Shown in pieces: positions 14,610-21,435 of a stretch of DNA of 30,735 bases. The stretch covers positions 1-30,735 of IMG/VR virus record IMGVR_UViG_3300048997_000068. One strand, written 5' to 3'. Each line of letters starts with the position of its first letter. Position 1 is the stretch's first letter. The translations under genes were made by a program, and so were the position numbers. The DNA is from a virus. Under the pieces are notes generated by a model. The model ran no database searches, was not told the origin of the DNA, and was given only the letters and a program-made list of their open reading frames with translations.

Positions 14610-15890
14610 ATGACCGACGACGCCTCTTTCGGCGCGGCGCTGACGCGCCTGTGGCCGCACGCTCCAAAACCCCTGCTCGAGGGCATCATCGCCACCGCGC
14701 CGGCGGTGTTCGAGAAATACGGCTTCGGGCCGCTCGAGCAGGCGCATTGCATGGCGCAGATCAGCCACGAATGCGGCCAGGGCCACGAAACGATCGAGAA
14801 CCTGAATTATTCCCCGGAAGGCATCGTCCGGACCTGGCCGTCGCGCTTTCCCTCGCTCGCCGCTGCGGTACCATTCGCGCACAAGCCGCAGGATCTCGCC
14901 AACAAGGTCTATAACGGACGCATGGGCAACCGGCCCGGCTCCAACATGGGCTGGACCTTCCGCGGCCGCGGCGCCACCAACACCACCGGCCATGACGGCT
15001 ATTACGCGCTGGCGCAGAAGACGGCGCTGGATCTGTTGAACGATCCGGACCTGGTCAACCGCCCGGACAAGTTCCTGGAATGCGGGGTGGTCGATTTCAT
15101 CCTGTGCGGCTGCGTCCCCTTTGCCAAGGCGGACGATTGCCGCAACGTCACGCGCCACCTCAATGGCGGGCTCATCGGGCTCGCCCAGCGCGAGGACTGG
15201 CTGCGGCGGTGGAAGTCCGCGCTTCTGCCGGTTCACGGCGCAGACGCCCTTTTCCCGCCCGCCACGCCCCCTTCCGAGGGCGAGCTCCGGTTCGGCGATT
15301 CCGGCTTCGAGGTGAAGGGGCTGCAGGGCGGCCTGAAGGCCAAGAACTACGCCTGCGGCACCGACGACGGGGACTATCTGGAAGGCACCCGCGGCGCGGT
15401 CGCCAAATTCCAGCTCGACCACGGCCTGCCCGCCACCGGCATCGCCGACCGCGCCACCCGGGATGCCCTGGAGAGGTCCCCGGGCGCGCCGATCGCCGAG
15501 GCGCGCGCCACCGCCACGGTCCAGGATCTGCGCGAGAAAGGATCCCGCACCGTCGCCGGCGCCGACCGGGTGTCGTTCATCGGCAAGATCAAGGCCTGGC
15601 TCGGTATCGGCGTCACCAGCGGCGCCTTGGCCGGCCATGCCGGCGCGCTGGATCTGGATAGCGTCCAGGGCGGCGTCGACCGGGCGCAGCAGGCCGCCGG
15701 CATGCTGGACCAGCTGAAGGGCCTCACCGCGCCTTTGGCGGGCTTCCTGAAGCCGCTGCTGGTGCATCCCGCCACGCTGCCGATCGCCGCCGGGATCGCT
15801 ATCGGCGGCATCCTGCTGGTGATCGAGGCCCGGCGCATCCGGCGCGCGCGGCTCGACGATCACCACACCGCTACGAATATGGGGCGCTGA
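14610..15890 (+). CDS. Endolysin: GH19-type lytic domain, peptidoglycan-binding domain, C-terminal membrane segment
   Basis: A 426-residue cell-wall hydrolase with AGGA 7 nt before ATG 14610. The GH19 chitinase/lysozyme-like domain covers about residues 10-215. AQISHECGQGHETIENLNYS holds the probable catalytic acid E54, followed by DLANKVYNGRMGNRPGSNMG, WTFRGRGATNTTGHDGYYAL and ECGVVDF. A peptidoglycan-binding type 1 domain lies at about 226-290 (LRFGDSGFEVKGLQGGLK, then GAVAKFQLDHGLPATGIADR). The last 50 residues contain one hydrophobic segment (about 385-407) followed by RRIRRARLDD. That membrane anchor is an addition to the usual two-domain endolysin and implies delivery to, or retention at, the inner membrane. 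It is the first gene of the lysis cassette. Confidence 0.85.
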   Translation: MTDDASFGAALTRLWPHAPKPLLEGIIATAPAVFEKYGFGPLEQAHCMAQISHECGQGHETIENLNYSPEGIVRTWPSRFPSLAAAVPFAHKPQDLANKVYNGRMGNRPGSNMGWTFRGRGATNTTGHDGYYALAQKTALDLLNDPDLVNRPDKFLECGVVDFILCGCVPFAKADDCRNVTRHLNGGLIGLAQREDWLRRWKSALLPVHGADALFPPATPPSEGELRFGDSGFEVKGLQGGLKAKNYACGTDDGDYLEGTRGAVAKFQLDHGLPATGIADRATRDALERSPGAPIAEARATATVQDLREKGSRTVAGADRVSFIGKIKAWLGIGVTSGALAGHAGALDLDSVQGGVDRAQQAAGMLDQLKGLTAPLAGFLKPLLVHPATLPIAAGIAIGGILLVIEARRIRRARLDDHHTATNMGR

Positions 15891-15892
15891 CC

Positions 15893-16300
15893 ATGCTGTC
15901 GATTGCTGGCATCGCGCTCGCCAACGGCGTCGCGCTCATCCCCGGAGGCGGCGCCGCGGCCGGCGCCGTGGTTTCCGCGTTCGGCTACCTGCTCCGCTGC
16001 GGCACCTGCCTGAAGGTGCTGGGCGTGGTGGCGCTGGTCGGCTGGACCGCCCTGCACGTCCACCATGCGGACGCGGCGCGCTGCGAGGCGCGCATCGAGG
16101 ACGATCACCACAAGGCGGAGGCCGCGGCCAGGAACCGCGACAGCTCGATCGCCGACGATCTCGGCAAAAAGTACACCCCGGAAATCAAGCGGCTGAAGGA
16201 TATGAACGCCGCGCTGCAGAAGAAGGTGGAAGATGCAAAGAAGCAAAAGCCTGCGCCTGGCGGCAAGTGCCGCGTCGGCGCTGCTGCTGGCCTCCTGTAG
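15893..16300 (+). CDS. Inner-membrane spanin subunit (Rz-like i-spanin)
   Basis: A 135-residue protein, ATG two bases after the endolysin stop. It has an N-terminal Gly/Ala hydrophobic stretch, a second stronger hydrophobic segment at about residues 39-57 (CLKVLGVVALVGWTALHV), then a charged helical periplasmic part. That part (CEARIEDDHHKAEAAARNRD, YTPEIKRLKDMNAALQKKVE) has heptad-like spacing. This is the Rz layout: membrane anchor plus periplasmic coiled coil. A lipoprotein gene is nested over its 3' end in the +1 frame, exactly the Rz/Rz1 arrangement, and that is the main support for the call. Confidence 0.75.
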   Translation: MLSIAGIALANGVALIPGGGAAAGAVVSAFGYLLRCGTCLKVLGVVALVGWTALHVHHADAARCEARIEDDHHKAEAAARNRDSSIADDLGKKYTPEIKRLKDMNAALQKKVEDAKKQKPAPGGKCRVGAAAGLL

Positions 16301-16535
16301 CGCGAGCTGGCGCGGCGAAGGGCTGCCGGCGGCGCTTGCCGTCGACCAGCCCTCGATCTGCGAAGACGTGCTGGATCCGCCGCGGCTGCCGCCGAAGCCC
16401 GGCCGCGACGACGACGCGATCGCGGCCTTGGTCGAGAACCGCGGAACGGCGAAGGTCGCGATCGAAACCATCGTCGCCGGCCGCAGCTGCATCCGCGACC
16501 AGCGGCAGCTCTATGCAGGCAAGGGAGGCGATTGA
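16233..16535 (+). CDS. Outer-membrane lipoprotein spanin subunit (Rz1-like o-spanin)
   Basis: A 100-residue lipoprotein starting inside the i-spanin gene (68-nt overlap, +1 frame). It has a signal peptide with basic start MQRSKSLR, hydrophobic core, and lipobox L-L-A-S-C with the lipidated Cys at 22. Ser at +2 predicts outer-membrane sorting. A proline-rich stretch follows (DPPRLPPKPG), as in Rz1 proteins. The C-terminal half (DDAIAALVENRGTAKVAIET) is longer than in minimal Rz1. With the i-spanin it would fuse inner and outer membranes in the last step of lysis. Confidence 0.75.
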   Translation: MQRSKSLRLAASAASALLLASCSASWRGEGLPAALAVDQPSICEDVLDPPRLPPKPGRDDDAIAALVENRGTAKVAIETIVAGRSCIRDQRQLYAGKGGD

Positions 16536-16807
16536 TGCGCCAGCCTGCCCGCCTCGTCGGCTCCGACCGCGATCGCCTTGCCGCGCTCGAGACGCGCGCC
16601 GATGCCCACGACAAGGTCATCGCGCCGATGGCCGAGCAGGTCGCCAAGATGTCTCCGCAGGTGGACGAGCTCTATGTGCTGCTCGACACGGCTCGGAAGA
16701 TCAATTGGTTCCTGGTCAAGGCGGCGGCGTTTGCCGGCGGCGGCCTCGGCCTGGTCGCCGTGGTGCTGACGATCGCGGCCAATGGGGCCAAGCTCTTCGG
16801 CCACTGA
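16535..16807 (+). CDS. Small membrane protein, holin-like (XhlA-like layout)
   Basis: A 90-residue protein. ATG 16535 has AAGGGAGG 6 nt upstream and overlaps the o-spanin stop. Residues 14-55 form an amphipathic helix or coiled coil (DRLAALETRADAHDKVIAPM). A single C-terminal membrane segment covers about 63-84 (LVKAAAFAGGGLGLVAVVLT). A cytoplasmic coiled coil plus one C-terminal membrane helix is the layout of XhlA-type haemolysin/holin accessory proteins. No other holin candidate is visible in the cassette, so this is the likely membrane permeabiliser, but size and topology are the only evidence. Confidence 0.55.
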   Translation: MRQPARLVGSDRDRLAALETRADAHDKVIAPMAEQVAKMSPQVDELYVLLDTARKINWFLVKAAAFAGGGLGLVAVVLTIAANGAKLFGH

Positions 16808-16835
16808 CAAGCCAATCAATATTAGCTAATCAAGA

Positions 16836-16867
16836 AACGCCGCCGGCATTATGCCGGCGGCGTTTTT
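16836..16867 (+). terminator. Rho-independent terminator at end of late operon
   Basis: AACGCCGCCGGCA (16836-16848) pairs perfectly over 13 bp with 16852-16864 across a TTA loop and runs into TTTTTCTT. It follows the last + strand late gene by about 28 nt. Read on the minus strand it also ends in a short T-rich stretch, so it may serve the convergent outer-membrane gene as well. Confidence 0.85.
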
Positions 16868-16897
16868 CTTTGAGTGCGCGGGCGGCGCTGGTCCGGA

Positions 16898-17851
16898 TCA
16901 GAACCGCACGCCGATCATCGCCGTGCCGCGGGCGGTCCAAGTAAGTTGTCCGGCGCTGGATGAGCTGCCCGAGATACCGGGCGTCGTCACCAGCGTTGTG
17001 GGATGATTAGCCGCTTCGAAGTCGGCGCCAAAGCGTCCAAAAACCGAGCCCCAGTTCTTTTCAACACCCAGCCCAAAAATTGCGGATGGCAACCAAGATG
17101 CAATTACAATGCTGTTCAGCCCCGGTGTCGTAGGATTAAAAAAACAAGGACCGGGCGCGGGGCAAACGGTTACCAAGATACCGCGCTCATCCGACGTAAA
17201 GTTTTCACGGATTCGGCTGGCCCCTAGACCGGCCTTGCCGAAAATCAAAAGATCATCGAATACGACACCGGTGCGAATCGCAGCGTGAACGCCAGCATCA
17301 TTGCGGTATTTGTAGCTTGAAATTGCTGCACCTGAGGTAGCTGAGAGAAAGGGAAGGCTTGCGGCGGTCGATCCTCCGCCTTCTCCACCAAAGCGTCCGT
17401 CTAGTTCTAGTCCCACCATGCCCCAACCAAACACTAAATTCCGGCCAACTGCGAAGTCGGCGCTTGCACCAGCCGTTGTCGGGAGGGACATCGCGTCCGG
17501 AAAGCCACTCGTAAAATTTCCGCTGAGGGAGGCGTCGCGTCGTGTTCCAACGCCGTAACCTCCGCCGATCGCGACGTAGTAGCTGTCGAAGGGATTGCGC
17601 ACAGGCTCCAGTGCAAACGCCGGCGCTTTGGTCGGCGCCGCAGCATGGGCGTCCAAAGGCGTCGCGCGTGCTACAGGCCGCGCCGCGGCGGGCCTGGACG
17701 CGATCCGCGCCGCGGCGTCATAGCAGGCCAGCCGTTCGGCGCCGCTTTTCAGGCTTCCGCAAAATTTAAGATCGTCAGATACCTCGGCGTTTGCGGCGCC
17801 GATCAAAGCCGTGCTGATGGTCAGCGCAGAAATCGCCAGATGACGTTTCAT
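16898..17851 (-). CDS. Outer-membrane beta-barrel protein (lysogenic-conversion moron)
   Basis: A 317-residue protein beginning MKRHLAISALTISTALIGAA, a signal peptide with likely cleavage after ANA. The start has GAGGG about 6 nt upstream on its strand, so a longer upstream reading is not needed. The mature N-terminus holds a small motif FCGSLKSGAERLACYDAAAR with two Cys, seen in other exported alphaproteobacterial proteins. From residue about 85 it is a barrel of alternating strands (DSYYVAIGGGYGVGTR, FGWGMVGLELDGRFGGEG, FGLGVEKNWGSVFGRFGADF), ending in FGxRF-type aromatic GVRF, the Bam recognition signature. It is transcribed against the flanking late genes and bracketed by hairpins, as expected for a moron expressed from the lysogen, analogous in place to lambda lom. 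Its base composition looks less GC-rich than its neighbours. Confidence 0.8.
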   Translation of the reverse strand: MKRHLAISALTISTALIGAANAEVSDDLKFCGSLKSGAERLACYDAAARIASRPAAARPVARATPLDAHAAAPTKAPAFALEPVRNPFDSYYVAIGGGYGVGTRRDASLSGNFTSGFPDAMSLPTTAGASADFAVGRNLVFGWGMVGLELDGRFGGEGGGSTAASLPFLSATSGAAISSYKYRNDAGVHAAIRTGVVFDDLLIFGKAGLGASRIRENFTSDERGILVTVCPAPGPCFFNPTTPGLNSIVIASWLPSAIFGLGVEKNWGSVFGRFGADFEAANHPTTLVTTPGISGSSSSAGQLTWTARGTAMIGVRF

Positions 17852-17932
17852 TGAACCCTCCCCCGTTCCGGAGGGCCATGGTCCAACAACCAGCGGGTGC
17901 GTGCAAGCAAAGCTGGCGCCCATTAACCGATT

Positions 17933-18160
17933 TCAACCGCCGCCGGCAGCACCTGCCGGCGGCGTTTTCGTTTGCGCGCATGGAAGCGCGAGCTCGAGCT
18001 GGCGATCGGCGCGATCGAGCGCGGCGAGATCCAGCGCCGCGACGTCGGCGCCGGCGAACACCGCGGCGCGGGTGGCATAAGGATTTTGGGTGGTGAGGTC
18101 GCCGGCGATCCAGCCGCGGCGGCCGCGCCAGGGCCCCCGTCGGACGATGACAGACGTTCT
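17933..18160 (-). pseudogene. Small KOW-like frame without a recognisable start codon
   Basis: On the minus strand a frame of about 76 codons ends at TGA 17933-17935. It reads SVIVRRGPWRGRRGWIAGDL, then AAVFAGADVAALDLAALDRA and DRQLELALP. The G-P-W-R-G-R-R-G-W-I core is the signature of a KOW motif, and the LDLxxLDxADxQLELALP ending looks like real protein. It follows the stop of the 18160-18513 gene directly. No ATG, GTG or TTG lies in frame ahead of the KOW core. It may be truncated, use a rare start (ATC at 18148 or CTG at 18163), or be frameshifted. Too short and startless to be an ordinary gene call. Confidence 0.45.
17938..17968 (+). terminator. Second terminator hairpin, near-copy of the one at 16836
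   Basis: CGCCGCCGGCAG (17938-17949) pairs with 17953-17964 across a CAC loop and is followed by TTTTCGTTT. The right arm and tail (TGCCGGCGGCGTTTT, then TTTG) repeat the same bases as the terminator at 16836. The two copies bracket the outer-membrane protein gene. The hairpin also encodes the last codons of the small minus-strand frame described next. Confidence 0.65.
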
Positions 18161-18513
18161 CAGAACACGTCGACCTTGACGCTGCCGTAGAACTTGCGGC
18201 CGCGGTTTTCGGCCATCGTCACGATGCCCTGGTCGATCAGGGTCTGGCGCCGGCGCTCGCTCAAGCCCAGGAAGGCATCGGGTACGACGGTGGGGACGAG
18301 GCCCTTGAACTCGCCGTCCTTCTCGCCCGCCACCTTGACCGCACCCTCGCCCGCGAACTCTTCCTTGAAATTCTCGCCGCGCTCGGTCGCGCTCTTGCGC
18401 AGAGCGCTTTTGATGTCTTCCATCCGGGCGAACACCGGGCCGTGCTTGCGATGATAGCCGAGCAACTCGTGGGCGAGCGCGCGGTCTTCGTTGTGGGATT
18501 TCGGAGGTGCCAT
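18160..18513 (-). CDS. Hypothetical phage protein
   Basis: A 117-residue protein (start MAPPKSHNEDRALAHELLGY). The frame is open to 18594, giving 27 more residues, but the stretch MKRSVNPEVEDFGPRPAG looks non-conserved, so ATG 18513 is preferred. The C-terminal half contains AGEKDGEFKGLVPTVVPDAF, LGLSERRRQTLIDQGIVTMA and KFYGSVKVDVF, a compact domain with a helix-turn-helix-like SERRRQTLIDQG segment. It is near the distal end of the minus-strand early operon. I do not know its function. Confidence 0.55.
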   Translation of the reverse strand: MAPPKSHNEDRALAHELLGYHRKHGPVFARMEDIKSALRKSATERGENFKEEFAGEGAVKVAGEKDGEFKGLVPTVVPDAFLGLSERRRQTLIDQGIVTMAENRGRKFYGSVKVDVF

Positions 18514-18634
18514 GGCGGATTCCGGGCGACCAGACGCGGTACCAGCCGGTCGCGGGCCGAAATCTTCCACTTCCGGGTTAACGGAGCGTTTCAAGGCGTT
18601 TATATCATTGCAGAATAGGCGACCCAGCAGCGCC

Positions 18635-18916
18635 CTAGCGGCCTTTATCGATCACTTCCAGGGGAGGCTCAAAGCGAAAATACGACGGCAAGCGGGATTT
18701 CTCTTCGGCACTCAGGTTTGGGTTATGCCGGAAGACGACGCCCGCCTGGCTGAGTTGATCGCGCGCCATGCCTATAGCGTCGGCGTGAGACGTCGATTGC
18801 TCCGCGATGGCTCGCAGACAATTGATAACAGATATCCGCCCGAGCTCGCGAAGCCGGACGTCTTCGCTTAATTTGTCTATTTGGGGCTTCGTATCGGCGT
18901 TCATGGATGCGCTCAT
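18635..18916 (-). CDS. Hypothetical protein, translationally coupled
   Basis: A 93-residue protein whose ATG overlaps the stop of the gene before it (ATGA at 18913-18916). The sequence is helical (QIDKLSEDVRLRELGRISVI, CLRAIAEQSTSHADAIGMAR) and ends in SYFRFEPPLEVIDKGR. No domain is recognised. Tight coupling to the zinc-ribbon gene and location in the early operon support it as a real gene. Confidence 0.5.
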   Translation of the reverse strand: MSASMNADTKPQIDKLSEDVRLRELGRISVINCLRAIAEQSTSHADAIGMARDQLSQAGVVFRHNPNLSAEEKSRLPSYFRFEPPLEVIDKGR

Positions 18917-19164
18917 TGCGGCTGATCTTCCTTCGGATGCGGTAGCGCCCCCGTGTGTTCAAGCACCATACCCAGGTCGCGCATGTCGATCCAGCCGCCG
19001 CAGTCGGGGCATTTCATGAAGTGATCGACTTCGCAGGCTGGTGTCCAGCCCTCGGGTTTGCCGGTCACCTCACCGCGAGGGAGCGAGGGTTTTGGTCCAG
19101 CCCGTCTCATTGTTGCGCCTTTGCACTTTTCGAATGCAGGATGTCCGGTGTTTTTGATATCCAT
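18913..19164 (-). CDS. Small zinc-ribbon-like protein, N-terminus probably frameshifted
   Basis: An 83-residue reading from ATG 19164; ATG 19110 is an alternative with AAAGG upstream. The C-terminal 35 residues (HFMKCPDCGGWIDMRDLGMV, then EHTGALPHPKEDQPQ) match a short protein type common in rhizobial prophages and hold one CPxCG knuckle. Upstream bases read IYIAAGPDGGAMDIKNTGHP in the same frame, while an ATG coupled to the ligase stop (ATGA, 19222-19225) reads MKGMKAPVLY in another frame. Removing one base near 19192-19197 joins the two into one reading, so the intact gene was probably 18913-19225. Confidence 0.55.
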   Translation of the reverse strand: MDIKNTGHPAFEKCKGATMRRAGPKPSLPRGEVTGKPEGWTPACEVDHFMKCPDCGGWIDMRDLGMVLEHTGALPHPKEDQPQ

Positions 19165-19221
19165 CGCGCCGCCATCCGGCCCGGCAGCGATGTAGATACA
19201 GGACCGGGGCCTTCATCCCCT

Positions 19222-20145
19222 TCATTCCAGATCCTCCCGCAGTCCTTTGAACACCGGATGACGCACCTTGCCTTCGGCCGATTTGGCGCGGTACTCGATC
19301 TCCGCCAAAACCGACGGCTCGACCCAGATGCCGCGGTGGGTGATCTTTTTTACGTAAGGCTGGGTCTTGCGGACCAGCGGCGCCAGGCGGGCCCGCAGCT
19401 CTTTTGCCGAGGCCGGGGTAAAACCGTGGTCGACCTTTCCGGCATAGACCAGGTCCATGCCCTTGCGCCGGCCGACGAAGATGCCGTCCCATTTGCCGTC
19501 ATCGAGCGCGAAACCCGCGATCGGCAGCGTCTCGCGCTGCGCGCAGGTGACCTTCACCCAATCGTTGGTGCGGCCCACGGGATAGCGGCTGTCCCGCACC
19601 TTGGAGACCACGCCCTCGAGGCCGGTCTTGCACGCGTGCTTGAACATTTCCCGGCCCTCGAGTTCAAAGCTCTCGCTGAACTGGATGGCCGAGTTTCCGA
19701 TCAGCTTTTTTAGCGCGGCCTTGCGCTCCAGGATCGGGAGGTTTCGTAGATCCTGCCCGTTGAGATAAAGCAGGTCGAAGGCGACCATTACCAGCTTTTT
19801 GGAATTGCCCTTCAGCTCGTTTTGCAGCACGGAAAAATCCGTGGTGCCGTCCGCGGCGGGGACCACCACCTCGCCGTCGATGATCGCGAAAGCCGCATCG
19901 ATCAAAAACGCATCGCCTGCGATCTTGCTGAATCGCTTGGTCCAGTCGTTGCCGCGGCGGGTGTAGATTTTCACGTCGTCGTTGATGATGTGGAGCTGCA
20001 CCCGGTAGCCGTCGAACTTGATCTCGTGGATCCATCGCGCGCCGGACGGCGGCTTCTCGATCGGGCTCGCCAGCGCCGGCGTGATGAAGCCGGGATAAGG
20101 CGCCTTGACGCCGATGGCAGGCTGTTTTCTACGCTGGAACGCCAC
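19222..20145 (-). CDS. ATP-dependent DNA ligase (LigD ligase-domain type)
   Basis: A 307-residue stand-alone ligase that seals nicks using ATP. GTG 20145 is chosen over GTG 20154 because GGAG lies 8 nt before it and the first GTG overlaps that ribosome site. Motif I is EIKFDGYR with the adenylated Lys43. Motif III is FAIIDGEVVV, motif IV is LEGVVSKV, and motif V is DWVKVTC. The C-terminal 90 residues (LVYAGKVDHGFTPASAKELR, KKITHRGIWVEPSVLAEIEY) are the OB-fold domain. The arrangement is that of the LigD ligase module without its polymerase and phosphoesterase parts. It belongs to the phage replication operon and probably joins replication intermediates. Confidence 0.9.
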   Translation of the reverse strand: MAFQRRKQPAIGVKAPYPGFITPALASPIEKPPSGARWIHEIKFDGYRVQLHIINDDVKIYTRRGNDWTKRFSKIAGDAFLIDAAFAIIDGEVVVPAADGTTDFSVLQNELKGNSKKLVMVAFDLLYLNGQDLRNLPILERKAALKKLIGNSAIQFSESFELEGREMFKHACKTGLEGVVSKVRDSRYPVGRTNDWVKVTCAQRETLPIAGFALDDGKWDGIFVGRRKGMDLVYAGKVDHGFTPASAKELRARLAPLVRKTQPYVKKITHRGIWVEPSVLAEIEYRAKSAEGKVRHPVFKGLREDLE

Positions 20146-20210
20146 GACAAACACTCCACTGACGGGGGATCAAGCGGCTTTGCCGCCAAATCGTTCCAGC
20201 TTGGAACAAG

Positions 20211-20456
20211 CTACTCCCGCTGCTTCCGCTGGTTCTCGGCCAGCTGCTCGTCAATGAAGCGGTCCAGTTCCCTGTGAGCGTGCCCTCGCAGTCGAACGGC
20301 TTGCCGTGCATCGACCAGAGTGACGGCCAGAGCCAGGCATTCGGCAAGGCTGGACACCCAATCCGGCGCGTTGATGATTTCGCCGGTCCGCAGCGCATTC
20401 TTCATCCGGTTGGTGAGGACGTTCTCAACTTCCTCGTAGAGCGTGAGTGCAGTCAT
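20211..20456 (-). CDS. Hypothetical small helical protein
   Basis: An 81-residue protein, ATG 20456 with GAGGGG just upstream. It is almost all helical: MTALTLYEEVENVLTNRMKN, then SSLAECLALAVTLVDARQAV and HAHRELDRFIDEQLAENQRK. A longer in-frame extension exists but is composed of Arg/Pro/Ser-rich antisense-like sequence and overlaps the zinc-ribbon gene upstream, so the shorter start is preferred. It lies just upstream of the ligase gene. No family recognised. Confidence 0.5.
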   Translation of the reverse strand: MTALTLYEEVENVLTNRMKNALRTGEIINAPDWVSSLAECLALAVTLVDARQAVRLRGHAHRELDRFIDEQLAENQRKQRE

Positions 20457-20484
20457 TGGCCCCTCTTCGCGGCTTTTCGAACAA

Positions 20485-20838
20485 TCAGATCGGCCGCCTG
20501 CAGCGGTCGCAGCGGATGGCGCCAAAGCCGGCGTCTTCGACCTCGTCGAACAACATCGTGTGCCGGCAAAAGCCGCAGGTCGCCTCCAGGAGGCCATAGG
20601 CGCGCCGGAGATCGGCTTCGCGGTGGCGCCGCGGCGTGCGGACGCGCAACGCGCCCTGTAGCGCCAGCTCCTTGTGCAGGGCTTTGCGCATGCCGCCGGA
20701 GATCGGGGTCGGCGCCTGGCGCAGATCGCGCTCGAGCGCCAGCCGGCAGGCCGCTTGGACGTCGGCAAGACGCGCGATCGGCATGCGGCGAAAGGTCTGT
20801 TTCCCGAAGAAGCGGACCGGATGATTGCCAGCGGACAT
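20485..20838 (-). CDS. Small protein with C-terminal zinc ribbon
   Basis: A 117-residue protein. Residues 1-80 are basic and helical (LADVQAACRLALERDLRQAP, ISGGMRKALHKELALQGALR). The C-terminus has two CxxC pairs, CGFCRHTM and CDRCRRPI, separated by 18 residues, a zinc-ribbon arrangement that suggests nucleic acid or protein binding. No strong ribosome site is visible. It sits in the early minus-strand operon. Confidence 0.55.
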   Translation of the reverse strand: MSAGNHPVRFFGKQTFRRMPIARLADVQAACRLALERDLRQAPTPISGGMRKALHKELALQGALRVRTPRRHREADLRRAYGLLEATCGFCRHTMLFDEVEDAGFGAIRCDRCRRPI

Positions 20839-20901
20839 CCGGGCATTGAAGCGCCGCGGCGCGACGTTGTCGAATCGGCCGGATATCGGGTGGTGGAAGC
20901 T

Positions 20902-21435
20902 TTAAGGTCCTTCAACAGCTCGGGCAGTGGGCTGCGCGCCATCGCCATAGGGCATTGAGCTCGCCCGCGCCATGATGATGGCTACCCAGCGGCAGATGCG
21001 CTCGGCTGCGGCGCCCTGCACGCCGTCCCATTGCCCGGGATAATCCGGCCCGGGCCCGCGGGCACCGGTATGGAAACTCACCTGCCCGGTCGGCAGATCG
21101 ACGTAGAGGATGTGATGGTGCGGATCGCCGCGGCCGCGCAGCGCGTCATCAATCGCCCAACCCCACCACTGACGGAATATCGTCTCGCTGCCGATGATCG
21201 AATTGAGCGCCTCCGCCAGGTTGCGGATGCTCCAGTCCTTGCGATCGTAGGCCGCGGTCTTGTATCCACGGCCGCGGCGATACAGCTTGGCGCGCTCCGA
21301 GCATTTGCAGGCGCGGAACAGATTGACGCCAATCGCGCCGATCGGGCCCGACTGCTCGAGCTCGCGGTACAGCGCCCGGGTCGCTTCGCCGTCGGAGCCC
21401 TGGTAGACGCGAACGATATCGGCGTAATCGATCAA
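20902..21435 (-). CDS. Conserved phage hypothetical protein next to a PAPS-reductase-family gene
   Basis: A 177-residue protein. The only plausible start is TTG 21435, which overlaps the upstream stop as TTGA, so translation is coupled. It contains LYRELEQSGPIGAIGVNLFR, SERAKLYRRGRGYKTAAYDR, and then HHHILYVDLPTGQVSFHTGA and RGPGPDYPGQWDGVQGAAAE. The core (YVDLPTGQVSFHT and PGxWDG) recurs in phage proteins of many hosts, but its role is not known to me. Pairing with the PAPS-reductase-like gene may be functional. Confidence 0.65.
   Translation of the reverse strand: MIDYADIVRVYQGSDGEATRALYRELEQSGPIGAIGVNLFRACKCSERAKLYRRGRGYKTAAYDRKDWSIRNLAEALNSIIGSETIFRQWWGWAIDDALRGRGDPHHHILYVDLPTGQVSFHTGARGPGPDYPGQWDGVQGAAAERICRWVAIIMARASSMPYGDGAQPTARAVEGP

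Noticed and set aside
14055-15866. A 603-codon open frame on the minus strand
   Set aside because: It is antisense to the endolysin and its neighbour, has Gly/Arg/Val-rich low-information sequence, and exists because of high GC and strong codon bias of the true genes.
17972-18190. A 72-codon plus-strand frame downstream of the moron
   Set aside because: The opposite strand carries the better protein-like KOW frame, and the plus-strand frame has no ribosome site or operon context.
18955-19713. A 252-codon plus-strand open frame over the ligase 3' end
   Set aside because: It is antisense to a ligase with all catalytic motifs and shows no domain of its own.
20211-20948. A 245-codon minus-strand reading covering two small genes
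   Set aside because: Only the last 81 codons look like protein. The upstream part is an out-of-frame reading of the zinc-ribbon gene at 20485-20838.
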